Shown: positions 1 to 7,406 of the stretch, piece by piece
Layout: every line of letters begins with the position of its first letter
How positions within the stretch are numbered: position 1 is the first letter of the stretch
DNA from: Oligoflexia bacterium
GTDB taxonomy: Bacteria; Bdellovibrionota; UBA1018
DNA length: 14,500 nucleotides
Direction: 5' to 3'
Assembly (NCBI GenBank): GCA_903928955.1
Contig: CAIYTD010000359.1
Coordinates: forward strand, 1-14,500
Program-made: the position numbers and the translations under genes
The notes under the pieces: generated by a model
The model's database searches: none
Told to the model about the DNA's origin: nothing
Seen by the model: only the letters and a program-made list of their open reading frames with translations

Positions 1-1
1 A

Positions 2-70
2 GCTTCGGTTCTGCTATTGATGCATTTATTGCTTATTTTTATGGTATTTTTGTCTCCGGAAAAAAAATAA
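2..70 (+). CDS. possible C-terminal end of a membrane protein (partial)
   Basis: Reading from base 2, one frame is open up to a TAA at 68-70 and encodes about 22 residues. Most are Leu, Ile, Val, Met and Phe, and the tail reads SPEKK. This looks like a last transmembrane segment with a charged cytoplasmic end. It would stop four bases before the convergent mltG stop codon, a normal spacing for tail-to-tail genes. A second frame (from base 1) is also open, to a TGA at 88-90, so the choice is not certain. No function can be assigned from this fragment. Confidence 0.3.
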   Translation, partial: ASVLLLMHLLLIFMVFLSPEKK

Positions 71-74
71 AATT

Positions 75-1169
75 TTACTGTGTCGTTTGAGTAGAACTAG
101 TTTTTTTAAGATGGTCGCGCCAACTTTTCCCTACTCTTGCTTGGGGGTTGAGTTGAAATTTTTTGACAGCCTGATTATGTTCCTGAATTGTTTTAGAAAA
201 TTGATGGGTTCCATCATTATGAGAAACAAAATAAAGATAGGGGCTCGAAGATGGATAAAGTGCAGCGCGTATTGCTTCTTCTCCCGGATTACCGATAGGC
301 CCGATAGGGAGTGCATTCACATAATAGGTATTGTACTCATTTTTTGCAGATAGATCTTTTTTGTGGATTTTCCCATGATAATGGTCCCACATTCCGTATA
401 TAGTGGTGGGATCACTTTGTAGTTTCATATGTTTTTGAAGTCTATTGTGAAAGATGGAACTAATGAGTGGTCGTTCTTCGGAAGCGCCAGTTTCTTTTTC
501 AATTATCGATGCAAGGGTGATGATTTCATGACGAGAGAGCCCTAAGGTTTTTGCTCGTTCATCATCAGAGTTGTTCCAGATTTTAAAAAAATGGTGGACC
601 ATTTGTTTGATGATGTCTACTTCTGAAAGCGTACGGTTAAAGAAGTAGGTATCAGGGAAAAGATATCCTTCTAGTGTAGGTGGCGCTGCATCCTTGAAGT
701 AGGGCAATGAAGAGATGAGTTCTTTGTCTTTGCATAATGATACAAAGTGTTCCTGGCTCATGAGCCCCTTTGACTCTAAATTTTCTCCAATTTCATAGAT
801 ATTTTCGCCTTCCCTAACGGTAAGAGGATGAGCGGCGCTGATACCGGATGTCAGTAGGGAGTAAATTTCCCAGGGGGCCATCGATGCTGATAGTCGGTAT
901 TCTCCTGCTTTAATTTTTCTCCATTGTCTACCTAGTCGGCCGACCCATAGAAAATATCTTCCATTCTTGATAATTCCATTCGTCGTCAGTGACTTTATGA
1001 TTTCACTCGGACTTTGCCCCTTATGAATTTCGAACAGAACCGAAGTCATTTGCCTCGGTTGAAAGGGAGAAAACGTAAAGAAGATGAGTCGAGTTAAAGA
1101 TAGAAATACTCCGAGAATCGTCACCAACAGAGCTAATCTGATTTGCCAAGATTTTAAAGAATCTTTCAT
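75..1169 (-). CDS. mltG: endolytic murein transglycosylase MltG (YceG family)
   Basis: The 364-residue product should be an inner-membrane lytic transglycosylase that cuts nascent glycan strands inside the chain and so sets their length. A single N-terminal transmembrane helix (about residues 11-33) anchors a periplasmic domain. The family signature ASIIEKETG lies at about 220-228, and Glu224 matches the catalytic glutamate of the family. LQSDPTTIYG follows at about 250-259, then the NALPIGPIGNPG segment near 285-296 and the FVSHNDGTHQFS block near 314-325. Length is normal for the family. The ATG at 1169 is chosen because the next Met (residue 41) would remove the anchor. It has no Shine-Dalgarno sequence, and a promoter -10 box ends six bases before it. 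The gene is divergent from rho. The last 20 or so residues are polar and probably disordered. Confidence 0.95.
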   Translation of the reverse strand: MKDSLKSWQIRLALLVTILGVFLSLTRLIFFTFSPFQPRQMTSVLFEIHKGQSPSEIIKSLTTNGIIKNGRYFLWVGRLGRQWRKIKAGEYRLSASMAPWEIYSLLTSGISAAHPLTVREGENIYEIGENLESKGLMSQEHFVSLCKDKELISSLPYFKDAAPPTLEGYLFPDTYFFNRTLSEVDIIKQMVHHFFKIWNNSDDERAKTLGLSRHEIITLASIIEKETGASEERPLISSIFHNRLQKHMKLQSDPTTIYGMWDHYHGKIHKKDLSAKNEYNTYYVNALPIGPIGNPGEEAIRAALYPSSSPYLYFVSHNDGTHQFSKTIQEHNQAVKKFQLNPQARVGKSWRDHLKKTSSTQTTQ

Positions 1170-1175
1170 TTGTTT

Positions 1176-1204
1176 ATTATAGTCTAAAATTCAATACGCA
1201 ACAA
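1176..1204 (-). promoter_or_regulatory. mltG promoter predicted to give a leaderless mRNA
   Basis: On the minus strand a perfect TATAAT (1181-1176) lies 17 bases downstream of TTGTTG (1204-1199), which matches the -35 consensus at its TTG. Only six bases separate the -10 box from the mltG ATG, so the expected transcription start falls on the A of the start codon. No Shine-Dalgarno sequence is visible, which fits leaderless translation. Confidence 0.6.
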
Positions 1205-1260
1205 TTTTTGGAGAGGTAGGTTCAGTTTTTTCTTTACTCGTGTGATAGAGTTTGTTACCC

Positions 1261-1294
1261 GGGTTGAGTGGCGACAGATATTGCCGCTGAACCC
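1261..1294 (+). promoter_or_regulatory. strong hairpin upstream of rho
   Basis: Bases 1261-1272 pair with 1283-1294 in a 12-position stem containing 11 pairs (one G-T) and one G-G mismatch, around a 10-base loop. No run of T follows on the plus strand, so it is not a standard intrinsic terminator. It sits about 150 bases before the rho start codon. It could be part of a regulated rho leader if transcription starts upstream of it. Otherwise it may be an operator or an unrelated structure. Confidence 0.45.
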
Positions 1295-1365
1295 ATCCAA
1301 AAACTAACCGCAAATCAAGTCGAATGTGACAAAAAGCGGTTCAAAAGGCTAACCTTACCCTCCTA

Positions 1366-1394
1366 CTGACAATTATCTGACAGCGAAATATCAG
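1366..1394 (+). promoter_or_regulatory. candidate rho promoter
   Basis: CTGACA (1366-1371, five of six -35 positions) is followed after 17 bases by TATCAG (1389-1394, four of six -10 positions). Transcription would begin near 1401 and give a leader of about 40 bases carrying the rho Shine-Dalgarno GAGGA at 1431-1435. The call rests on consensus matching only. A promoter farther upstream, which would include the hairpin at 1261-1294 in the leader, is not excluded. Confidence 0.35.
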
Positions 1395-1441
1395 GGGTGT
1401 TCGGTAACTACACGTAAACGGAAGGCAATCGAGGAAATGGA

Positions 1442-2689
1442 ATGCATCTTAGAGAATTAAAGGAAAAAAAAATTGGTGATTTGGTTGAAATGGGGAAAGA
1501 GTTAGGGATTGAAAATGCTGGGGGAATGCGCAAACAAGATCTTATTTTTGCAGTTCTTCAAAAAAAAGCTGAAAAAGATGAACATATTTATGCAGATGGT
1601 GTTTTAGAATGTTTGCCTGATGGTTTTGGGTTTCTGCGTGCTCCCGATTATAATTATCTTCCAGGTCCGGATGATGTTTATGTTTCACCTTCTCAGATTC
1701 GTCGGTTTGGACTCCGTACGGGCGATACAGTGAGTGGTTCGGTTAGGGCTCCTAAAGAAGGGGAACGGTATTTTGCCCTTTTAAAGGTGGAGCAAGTTAA
1801 TTTTCAAACTCCAGAACTAAATTCTGAAAAAGTGCTTTTTGATAATTTAACTCCACTTTATCCTAATAAGCGGATTAATCTGGAGTATCAGCCGAATGTG
1901 TACAGTACCCGCATCATCGATATGATGGTGCCGCTTGGAAAAGGGCAACGGTGTTTAATTGTTGCTCCTCCGCGGGCTGGAAAAACGGTATTGATGCAAG
2001 ATATCGCTAATGCAATTACAACGAATCATCCCGAAATTAAGTTAATTGTTCTTCTCATTGACGAGCGACCCGAAGAAGTGACGGATATGCAGCGTTCAGT
2101 GAAGGGTGAAGTGGTGAGCTCCACTTTTGATGAGCAAGCGTCACGGCATGTTCAAGTGGCTGAAATGGTGATTGAAAAAGCTAAACGCTTAGTTGAAAAT
2201 AAATATGATGTTGTTATTCTTTTAGATTCCATTACTCGCCTGGCGAGGGCTTATAATTCGGTTGTTCCACCTTCAGGAAAGATACTTTCTGGCGGTGTAG
2301 ATTCCAATGCCCTCCATAAGCCTAAGAGATTTTTTGGAGCAGCTCGAAATATTGAAGAAGGCGGTTCTTTGACCATTATTGCAACTTCATTGGTTGAAAC
2401 GGGTTCTCGAATGGATGAAGTTATTTTCGAAGAATTTAAGGGGACAGGTAACTCTGAGATTCATTTGGACCGGAAATTGATGGAAAAGAGAATTTTTCCA
2501 TGTCTGGATATTAATAAGTCCGCGACAAGAAAGGAAGAATTACTACTTCCTAAAGATATTTTGAATCGCTTGTGGATCTTGCGTAAGGTATTGCATCCGA
2601 TGAATACAGTGGACGCCATGGAGTTTTTACTGAGTAAAGTGGCACTTACGAAGACAAACGAAGATTTTGTTAAAGGTATGAGCAGTTAA
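1442..2689 (+). CDS. rho: transcription termination factor Rho
   Basis: Rho is a hexameric RNA-dependent ATPase and helicase that loads on C-rich unstructured RNA and releases RNA polymerase. The 415-residue product is close to the E. coli length and has the full layout. An N-terminal helical Rho_N domain spans about residues 1-43. A cold-shock-like RNA-binding domain follows (about 49-120, with GFGFLR near 61-66 and YVSPSQIRRFGL near 80-91). The Walker A loop APPRAGKT is at 175-182. LIDERPEEVTDM is at about 205-216 and the Walker B strand ends at Asp262. The Q-loop region is near 278-290 and GTGNSEIHLDR lies near 335-345. The N-terminal domain carries no insertion of the kind seen in actinobacterial or Bacteroidetes Rho. 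The ATG at 1442 has GAGGA six bases upstream. An overlapping ATG at 1437 is in another frame. rpmE follows with no terminator between. Confidence 0.98.
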   Translation: MHLRELKEKKIGDLVEMGKELGIENAGGMRKQDLIFAVLQKKAEKDEHIYADGVLECLPDGFGFLRAPDYNYLPGPDDVYVSPSQIRRFGLRTGDTVSGSVRAPKEGERYFALLKVEQVNFQTPELNSEKVLFDNLTPLYPNKRINLEYQPNVYSTRIIDMMVPLGKGQRCLIVAPPRAGKTVLMQDIANAITTNHPEIKLIVLLIDERPEEVTDMQRSVKGEVVSSTFDEQASRHVQVAEMVIEKAKRLVENKYDVVILLDSITRLARAYNSVVPPSGKILSGGVDSNALHKPKRFFGAARNIEEGGSLTIIATSLVETGSRMDEVIFEEFKGTGNSEIHLDRKLMEKRIFPCLDINKSATRKEELLLPKDILNRLWILRKVLHPMNTVDAMEFLLSKVALTKTNEDFVKGMSS

Positions 2690-2694
2690 TAGAA

Positions 2695-2723
2695 TTGACC
2701 TTCTCTTTCAGTTTTGTTATCAA
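2695..2723 (+). promoter_or_regulatory. candidate rpmE promoter close to the start codon
   Basis: TTGACC (2695-2700, five of six -35 positions) and TATCAA (2718-2723, four of six -10 positions) are 17 bases apart, in the short gap between rho and rpmE. The -10 box ends nine bases before the rpmE ATG, so the mRNA would carry a leader of only about two to four bases. No Shine-Dalgarno sequence is seen for rpmE. The form resembles the box pair proposed for rho (CTGACA, 17 bases, TATCAG). Confidence 0.45.
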
Positions 2724-2732
2724 AAGTTGGCT

Positions 2733-2933
2733 ATGAAACAAGGAATCCATCCACAATACAATGAAACTACGGTCAGCTGCGCCTGTGGCAGTGTCATCGA
2801 AACCCGAGCAACCAAAGACAAAATCAAAATTGAAATTTGCTCAAGCTGCCACCCCTTTTTTACGGGTAAGCATAAGCTTCTCGATACAGAAGGCCGAGTC
2901 GAACGCTTCTTAAATAAATATAAGAAGAAGTAA
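2733..2933 (+). CDS. rpmE: 50S ribosomal protein L31, zinc-binding form
   Basis: The 66-residue basic protein begins MKQGIHP, as typical of L31, a protein of the large subunit's central protuberance that helps bridge the subunits. Cys16, Cys18, Cys36 and Cys39 form the CxC...CxxC set of the zinc-binding (C+) type. The end is rich in lysine. The ATG at 2733 fits the family N-terminus. An in-frame TTG at 2727 would add only two residues and has no better ribosome site. Codon choice differs sharply from neighbours: about 23 of 66 codons end in C, against one of the first 30 codons in rho. That is probably expression-driven. An intrinsic terminator follows directly. Confidence 0.95.
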   Translation: MKQGIHPQYNETTVSCACGSVIETRATKDKIKIEICSSCHPFFTGKHKLLDTEGRVERFLNKYKKK

Positions 2934-2958
2934 TTTTTTTACTCTCGGATTGTTCTGA

Positions 2959-2989
2959 GGCTCTTGCTTTTGAGGTGAGAGCCTTTTTT
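2959..2989 (+). terminator. intrinsic terminator after rpmE
   Basis: A nine-bp stem (2959-2967 with 2975-2983, including two G-T pairs) encloses a seven-base loop and is followed at once by six T (2984-2989). It lies 26 bases beyond the rpmE stop codon. It should separate the rho/rpmE transcripts from the next operon. Confidence 0.85.
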
Positions 2990-3012
2990 CTATTGAGACA
3001 GCTCATAAACTC

Positions 3013-3041
3013 TTTCCAGAGATCAGGTCTCCCTGTATGCT
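3013..3041 (+). promoter_or_regulatory. candidate promoter for the DUF1385-prfA-prmC-murA-HIT operon
   Basis: TTTCCA (3013-3018) and TATGCT (3036-3041) are 17 bases apart, each matching four of six consensus positions, with TG directly before the -10 box. The pair lies between the rpmE terminator and the first gene of the operon, leaving a leader of roughly 18 bases. This is a consensus match only. Confidence 0.35.
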
Positions 3042-3065
3042 TCACCAAACGGTGGTATCTGATTG

Positions 3066-4121
3066 ATGAGTAAAGCTTCTGGGCAGTTCACGAGCATTGG
3101 TGGTCAAGCAGTAATCGAAGGCGTCATGATGCGTTCGCCTCATTTTATTACTATCGCTGTTCGCAGGGCGAATCAGCGAATTGTAATGAGAAGTTTGTCT
3201 TATTTAAGTGTCAGTGAGACATTCCCATTTCTTAAAAAGCCTATTTTACGGGGTGTTGTGACTCTTCTTGAGTCGATGGTTCAAGGGGTGGGTGCTCTTG
3301 GTTTTTCGGCACAGTTTGCAGCTGAGGTAGATCAGCCGGATCAGCCAGATCAAGTGCTCTCTCAATGGGCTATAGCGGGGTCTATTCTGACTGCACTTTT
3401 TTTAGCAATGGGTCTTTTTGTTGCTCTCCCCCATTTTCTTACTGCATGGATTACTTCTTCGGCTGCAGTCCCTATTACTGCACAGAATCCCCTTTTCCAT
3501 TTTATGGATGGCTGCTTGAAAATGGCTATTTTATTGATTTATGTCTATCTCATCGCTTGGATGAAAGATATTCATAGGGTATTTCAGTATCATGGTGCTG
3601 AGCATAAATCGATTTATGCATTTGAGGCGGGATTGGATTTAACCGTAGAAAATGCAAGAAAATTTTCAACCCTTCATCCAAGGTGTGGGACCAGTTTTTT
3701 ATTTTTTCTCATGTTCATGAGTATAGGAGTATTTAGCCTTGTTTTCCCCCTTTTCTCGTTGACGGAGTTGTCACTCAATCCTCTTTTGAATCATTTTTAC
3801 ATGGTTTTAATTAAAATAGTTTTAATGTTGCCTGTAGCAGGATTGGCATATGAATTCATTAAGGCTTGTGCATTTCGAATGGATCATCCTTTTTTTCGAA
3901 TGCTCATTTGGCCTGGAATGGTATTGCAGAAATTGACAACTCGGGAACCCGATGATGCTCAGCTTGAGGTTGCACTTGCTTCTTTGAAGCAAGTGCTTTG
4001 CTTAGAAAAAAAGGCCGCTGAATATCCTGCTTTCACGCTACAAAAAAATGAGCTAGAAATTGCTCAACTCTCAGACTTGGGACAGGTAATAGCTCAAGTC
4101 GCAGAATTTCCAGAAGCTTAA
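3066..4121 (+). CDS. DUF1385 (YqhQ-like) multipass membrane protein
   Basis: The 351-residue product has the DUF1385 hallmark GGQAVIEGVMMRSP at residues 12-25. It then has a His-rich block YHGAEHKS at 175-182 and HPRCGTSF at about 204-211. Hydrophobic stretches near 101-125, 147-165, 210-233 and 243-265 suggest four membrane segments. The conserved His, Glu and Cys residues sit beside the second and third of these and could bind a metal (inference). The biochemical role of the family is not known to me. The ATG at 3066 is preferred over an in-frame TTG at 3063, with GGTGG ten bases upstream. The gene opens a unit with prfA (17-base gap), prmC and murA, a neighbourhood I recall from other delta-proteobacteria. 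The tail beyond about residue 300 is soluble and less conserved. A short QPDQPDQ repeat lies near residue 93. Confidence 0.88.
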   Translation: MSKASGQFTSIGGQAVIEGVMMRSPHFITIAVRRANQRIVMRSLSYLSVSETFPFLKKPILRGVVTLLESMVQGVGALGFSAQFAAEVDQPDQPDQVLSQWAIAGSILTALFLAMGLFVALPHFLTAWITSSAAVPITAQNPLFHFMDGCLKMAILLIYVYLIAWMKDIHRVFQYHGAEHKSIYAFEAGLDLTVENARKFSTLHPRCGTSFLFFLMFMSIGVFSLVFPLFSLTELSLNPLLNHFYMVLIKIVLMLPVAGLAYEFIKACAFRMDHPFFRMLIWPGMVLQKLTTREPDDAQLEVALASLKQVLCLEKKAAEYPAFTLQKNELEIAQLSDLGQVIAQVAEFPEA

Positions 4122-4138
4122 CCGAAAGTATTTATAAG

Positions 4139-5212
4139 ATGTTCGATCGATTAGAGTCAGTTGAAGCTCGTTTTTATGAAATTGAAAGTCGTTTGGGAGA
4201 TCCCGAGATTGCTAGTCGACCGAATGATTTTAGAAAACTCTCTCAAGAGCATGCAGGCCTGCAAGAAATTGTGATGGAATATAAACGTTATAAAGGCTTG
4301 CAGGCTGAGATTCAATCGAATGAAGAGCTTTCGCGAGAAAAAGATGCAGAGATCGCATCGATGGCCAGGGAAGAACTGAAAATTTTAGTGCCTCAATTGG
4401 AGAATTCTAAAAAAACTCTTCAAATTTTACTTTTGCCCAAAGATCCGAATGATCATAAAAATGTTGTTTTCGAAATAAGAGCAGGTGCTGGAGGGGATGA
4501 AGCAGCACTTTTTGTCGGGGAGCTTTTTCGTCTTTATCAGCGATTTTCCGAAAGACAAGGATGGAAGATGGAAGTGCTTTCTGTCAATCCTACTGGATTA
4601 GGCGGGTTTAGAGAAATCATTGTTGAGATTCAGGGCGCTCGAGTTTTTAGTCGATTGAAGTGGGAAGGCGGGGTTCATCGAGTTCAGCGGGTTCCAGCTA
4701 CTGAAGCTCAAGGAAGAATCCATACCTCAACGGTTACTGTTGCAGTTCTTCCTGAGGCTGAGGAAGTCGATGTCACAATTAATCCAGTTGAATTGAGAAT
4801 TGATGTTTTTCGTTCGGGTGGTGCAGGAGGTCAAGGGGTGAATACGACGGATTCAGCTGTTAGAATTACTCATATTCCTTCTGGTTTAGTAGTTGTTTGC
4901 CAGGATGAACGATCTCAACTTAAAAATAAAGATAAAGCGATGAAAATTCTTCGGTCTCGGTTCTTGGATCAAGAGGTTGCCAAGGCAGCAAAAACGCATG
5001 CAGATGCTCGGCGAAGTATGGTGGGTACTGGGGATCGCAGTGAGCGGATTCGAACTTATAATTTTCCACAAGGTCGATTAACAGATCATAGAATTGGTCT
5101 GACTCTCTATCAACTCTCTGAAGTAATGGAGGGTAAAATTGATGAAATTATTGAAGGATTGGTGGCTTATTATCAGATGGAAGCATTGAAGGAGCAGGGA
5201 TTGGGGGCATAG
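4139..5212 (+). CDS. prfA: peptide chain release factor 1 (RF1)
   Basis: RF1 recognises UAA and UAG stop codons and triggers hydrolysis of peptidyl-tRNA. The 357-residue length is standard. The anticodon-like tripeptide PAT (186-188) marks RF1, where RF2 would have SPF. The catalytic GGQ is at 230-232 in RSGGAGGQGVNTTDSAVRITH-type context. The usual GAGGDEAALF block is at about 116-125. The N-terminal helical domain covers roughly the first 100 residues. The start ATG has only a weak purine-rich ribosome site, so translation may depend on the upstream gene. The prmC start lies one base beyond the prfA stop. That is apt, because PrmC methylates the GGQ glutamine (Gln232 here). Confidence 0.97.
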   Translation: MFDRLESVEARFYEIESRLGDPEIASRPNDFRKLSQEHAGLQEIVMEYKRYKGLQAEIQSNEELSREKDAEIASMAREELKILVPQLENSKKTLQILLLPKDPNDHKNVVFEIRAGAGGDEAALFVGELFRLYQRFSERQGWKMEVLSVNPTGLGGFREIIVEIQGARVFSRLKWEGGVHRVQRVPATEAQGRIHTSTVTVAVLPEAEEVDVTINPVELRIDVFRSGGAGGQGVNTTDSAVRITHIPSGLVVVCQDERSQLKNKDKAMKILRSRFLDQEVAKAAKTHADARRSMVGTGDRSERIRTYNFPQGRLTDHRIGLTLYQLSEVMEGKIDEIIEGLVAYYQMEALKEQGLGA

Positions 5213-5213
5213 G

Positions 5214-6143
5214 ATGAAAAACTTTCATGAAGCTCTTTTAGATTCTAGATCTATATTGAGGCGCAATCCGGAATGGGTGAGTAGGGGGTGGGTGGATTTA
5301 GAAGCAGAGTTACTTCTTTGTGCTGCTTATCGACAAATGACTGGTGTCTCACTTTCTCGGATTCAGTTATTTTTACAAATGCAAGATCCTTATCCTCAGA
5401 AAGCTTGGGATTATTTACTGGAACTTTCGGAGCAACGAGCTCAAGGTAAAATTCTTCAGCATTTAACTGGTTTTCAGGTATTTTTAGATCACGAATATGA
5501 AGTGGGCCCTGATGTGTTAGTTCCACGGCCTGAAACTGAATTACTTTTAGAATATGCTTCTAATACATTATCTTCGATGAAATATGGACCTATTTTAGGC
5601 TTAGAGATTGGACTGGGGAGTGGAATTATTTCTATTGAATTGTTGAGCCAATTTCCTCAATTAAAAATGATTGCTTCTGAACTTAGTCCAGCGGCTCGTG
5701 CGCGAGGTTTAAAGAATGCTTACAAAATTCTTGGAGAAGATCGTTTGTTATTGAATCATTTGACTATTTTGCCTGTCCAAGATCCACTTGAGGTATTTTG
5801 TCCTTTTGAGGGGGAGATGTTGCAACTGAAAGCCGATTTTCTCATTTCCAATCCTCCCTATCTGAGTTCTCATGACCTAGTAGATTCTGAAGTATTTAAT
5901 TATGAGCCTCATCAGGCTTTATATGCTCCGGAAGGTGATTCTCTGTATTTTTATCGCGTTATTGCAGAGGAAGCAGTGAAGGTTTTAAAGTCAAATGCAT
6001 TTGTATTTATTGAGTTACCTCATAACCGAGCACTCCTCATTGCTGAGTTATTTGAGAAGAGAGGGTGGAGAGTGAAGATTCAAAAAGATTTGGCAGGTTT
6101 AGATCGGATATTAATTGCAAGGTTGGGTGCATGGAATGGATAA
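5214..6143 (+). CDS. prmC: release factor glutamine methyltransferase PrmC
   Basis: PrmC uses S-adenosylmethionine to methylate the glutamine of the GGQ motif in release factors. The 309-residue product has an N-terminal helical domain (about 1-85), then the GxxLVPRPETELL block (98-111). The SAM-binding loop EIGLGSG is at 131-137 and the catalytic NPPY at 213-216. It is about 30 residues longer than the E. coli protein, with extra length partly in a loop before the NPPY strand (about 188-205). Glu replaces the common Asp at the start of the SAM loop, a conservative change. Its start codon lies one base after the prfA stop codon. Its last eight bases overlap the murA start. Both arrangements point to translational coupling. 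Confidence 0.94.
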   Translation: MKNFHEALLDSRSILRRNPEWVSRGWVDLEAELLLCAAYRQMTGVSLSRIQLFLQMQDPYPQKAWDYLLELSEQRAQGKILQHLTGFQVFLDHEYEVGPDVLVPRPETELLLEYASNTLSSMKYGPILGLEIGLGSGIISIELLSQFPQLKMIASELSPAARARGLKNAYKILGEDRLLLNHLTILPVQDPLEVFCPFEGEMLQLKADFLISNPPYLSSHDLVDSEVFNYEPHQALYAPEGDSLYFYRVIAEEAVKVLKSNAFVFIELPHNRALLIAELFEKRGWRVKIQKDLAGLDRILIARLGAWNG

Positions 6144-7404
6144 AATAAAAATCTATGGGGGAAAGCCGCTTCGAGGAACGGTTCAAGTCAGCGGGTCTAA
6201 AAATGCAGCTCTTCCTATTTTAATTGCAAGTTTATTGACAGATCAGGATTGTCAGTTTGAGTCTGTTCCGCAGCTTCAAGATATTCGTACTGTACTCAGA
6301 CTATTGGCCCATTTGGGTTGTCGGGTCGAGGCCGATCTTGATAAAAATACCGTTCGAATGAACTGCGGCGAGATTACTACTCTTGAGGCTCCCTATGATT
6401 TGGTTCGAACTATGAGAGCTTCTGTAGTTGTTTTGGGGCCACTTTTAGCAAGATTTGGCCAAGCAAAAGTCAGTTTGCCTGGGGGTTGTGCGATTGGAGC
6501 ACGGCCGATTAATTATCACCTTTCAGGGTTAGAGCGTTTAGGCGCTGAAATTCGCTTAGAAAATGGTTATGTGATCGGTTCTGCTCAGAAGCTCAAAGGG
6601 AATCGAATTGTTTTCGAATTTCCAAGTGTGGGTGCAACTGAGAACGTATTGATGGCTGCAACTTTAGCTGAAGGAGAATCTTTGCTTGAAAACTGTGCAA
6701 AAGAGCCTGAAGTAGTCGATTTGGCTCGAGCACTTCGGTCGATGGGTGCAGAGATTGAAGGCGAAGGAACTGAAGTGATTCGTGTTCAAGGAAAATCTTC
6801 GCTTCATGGAACTACCTATCGTGTGATGGGAGACCGCGTTGAAGCAGGGACTTTCTTGGCAGCTGGATTGGCTACTCGAGGTGCTGTTCGAGTAGAAGGG
6901 CTTGATCCAGAAGTGCTTGAAGCAGTACTTGTGAAATTCGAAGATGCTGGTGCAAGAATTCATCGAGAACCGAACGCAATTACCTTAGAAGCCTGGAGTC
7001 GCCTTCAGGGAACTGATTTTACCACTTTGCCCTATCCTGGTTTTCCAACAGATATGCAAGCTCAATTTATGGCTGCAATGACTGTCGCAGAAGGGGCTTC
7101 GTTGATTACAGAAACTATTTTTGAAAATCGATTTATGCATGTTTCTGAGCTTGCACGATTAGGCGCTGATATTACTATTCGTGGGCATACTGCATTAGTC
7201 AGGGGGCAAGAAAAGCTTCAAGGAGCTCCCTTGATGGCAACTGATTTGAGAGCAAGTGCTAGTCTCATTATTGGTGGTCTTTGTGCCCAAGGCGAAACCA
7301 TCGTGAATCGCATTTATCACTTGGATCGTGGTTATGAAAAGGTAGAACAAAAATTAAGGGAGCTGGGAGCTGATATTGTTAGAATAAAAAGTGAGGAGAA
7401 CTGA
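6136..7404 (+). CDS. murA: UDP-N-acetylglucosamine 1-carboxyvinyltransferase MurA
   Basis: MurA transfers enolpyruvate from phosphoenolpyruvate to UDP-GlcNAc, the first committed step of peptidoglycan synthesis, in the cytoplasm. The 422-residue product begins MDKIKIYGG and has Lys22-Asn23 of the substrate site. The fosfomycin-target loop PGGCAIGARP contains Cys118. The acid-base PTDMQAQF segment contains Asp306, and YHLDRGYE near the end contains Arg398. All key residues of the family are present, and cysteine rather than aspartate at 118 predicts fosfomycin sensitivity of the enzyme itself. The ATG at 6136 overlaps the prmC stop by eight bases. An upstream in-frame TTG would add seven non-conserved residues. 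The HIT gene follows after two bases. Confidence 0.97.
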   Translation: MDKIKIYGGKPLRGTVQVSGSKNAALPILIASLLTDQDCQFESVPQLQDIRTVLRLLAHLGCRVEADLDKNTVRMNCGEITTLEAPYDLVRTMRASVVVLGPLLARFGQAKVSLPGGCAIGARPINYHLSGLERLGAEIRLENGYVIGSAQKLKGNRIVFEFPSVGATENVLMAATLAEGESLLENCAKEPEVVDLARALRSMGAEIEGEGTEVIRVQGKSSLHGTTYRVMGDRVEAGTFLAAGLATRGAVRVEGLDPEVLEAVLVKFEDAGARIHREPNAITLEAWSRLQGTDFTTLPYPGFPTDMQAQFMAAMTVAEGASLITETIFENRFMHVSELARLGADITIRGHTALVRGQEKLQGAPLMATDLRASASLIIGGLCAQGETIVNRIYHLDRGYEKVEQKLRELGADIVRIKSEEN

Positions 7405-7406
7405 GA

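Noticed and set aside
87..353. Plus-strand and second minus-strand frames within mltG
   Set aside because: They are shadows of the mltG coding sequence, which has full family motifs in its own frame.
1331..1355. GGTTCAAAAGG resembling a tRNA T-arm
   Set aside because: The flanking five-base arms do not pair and no acceptor or anticodon stem is found nearby.
4886..5526. Minus-strand frames inside prfA and prmC
   Set aside because: They lie opposite conserved coding regions and have no ribosome sites or motifs.
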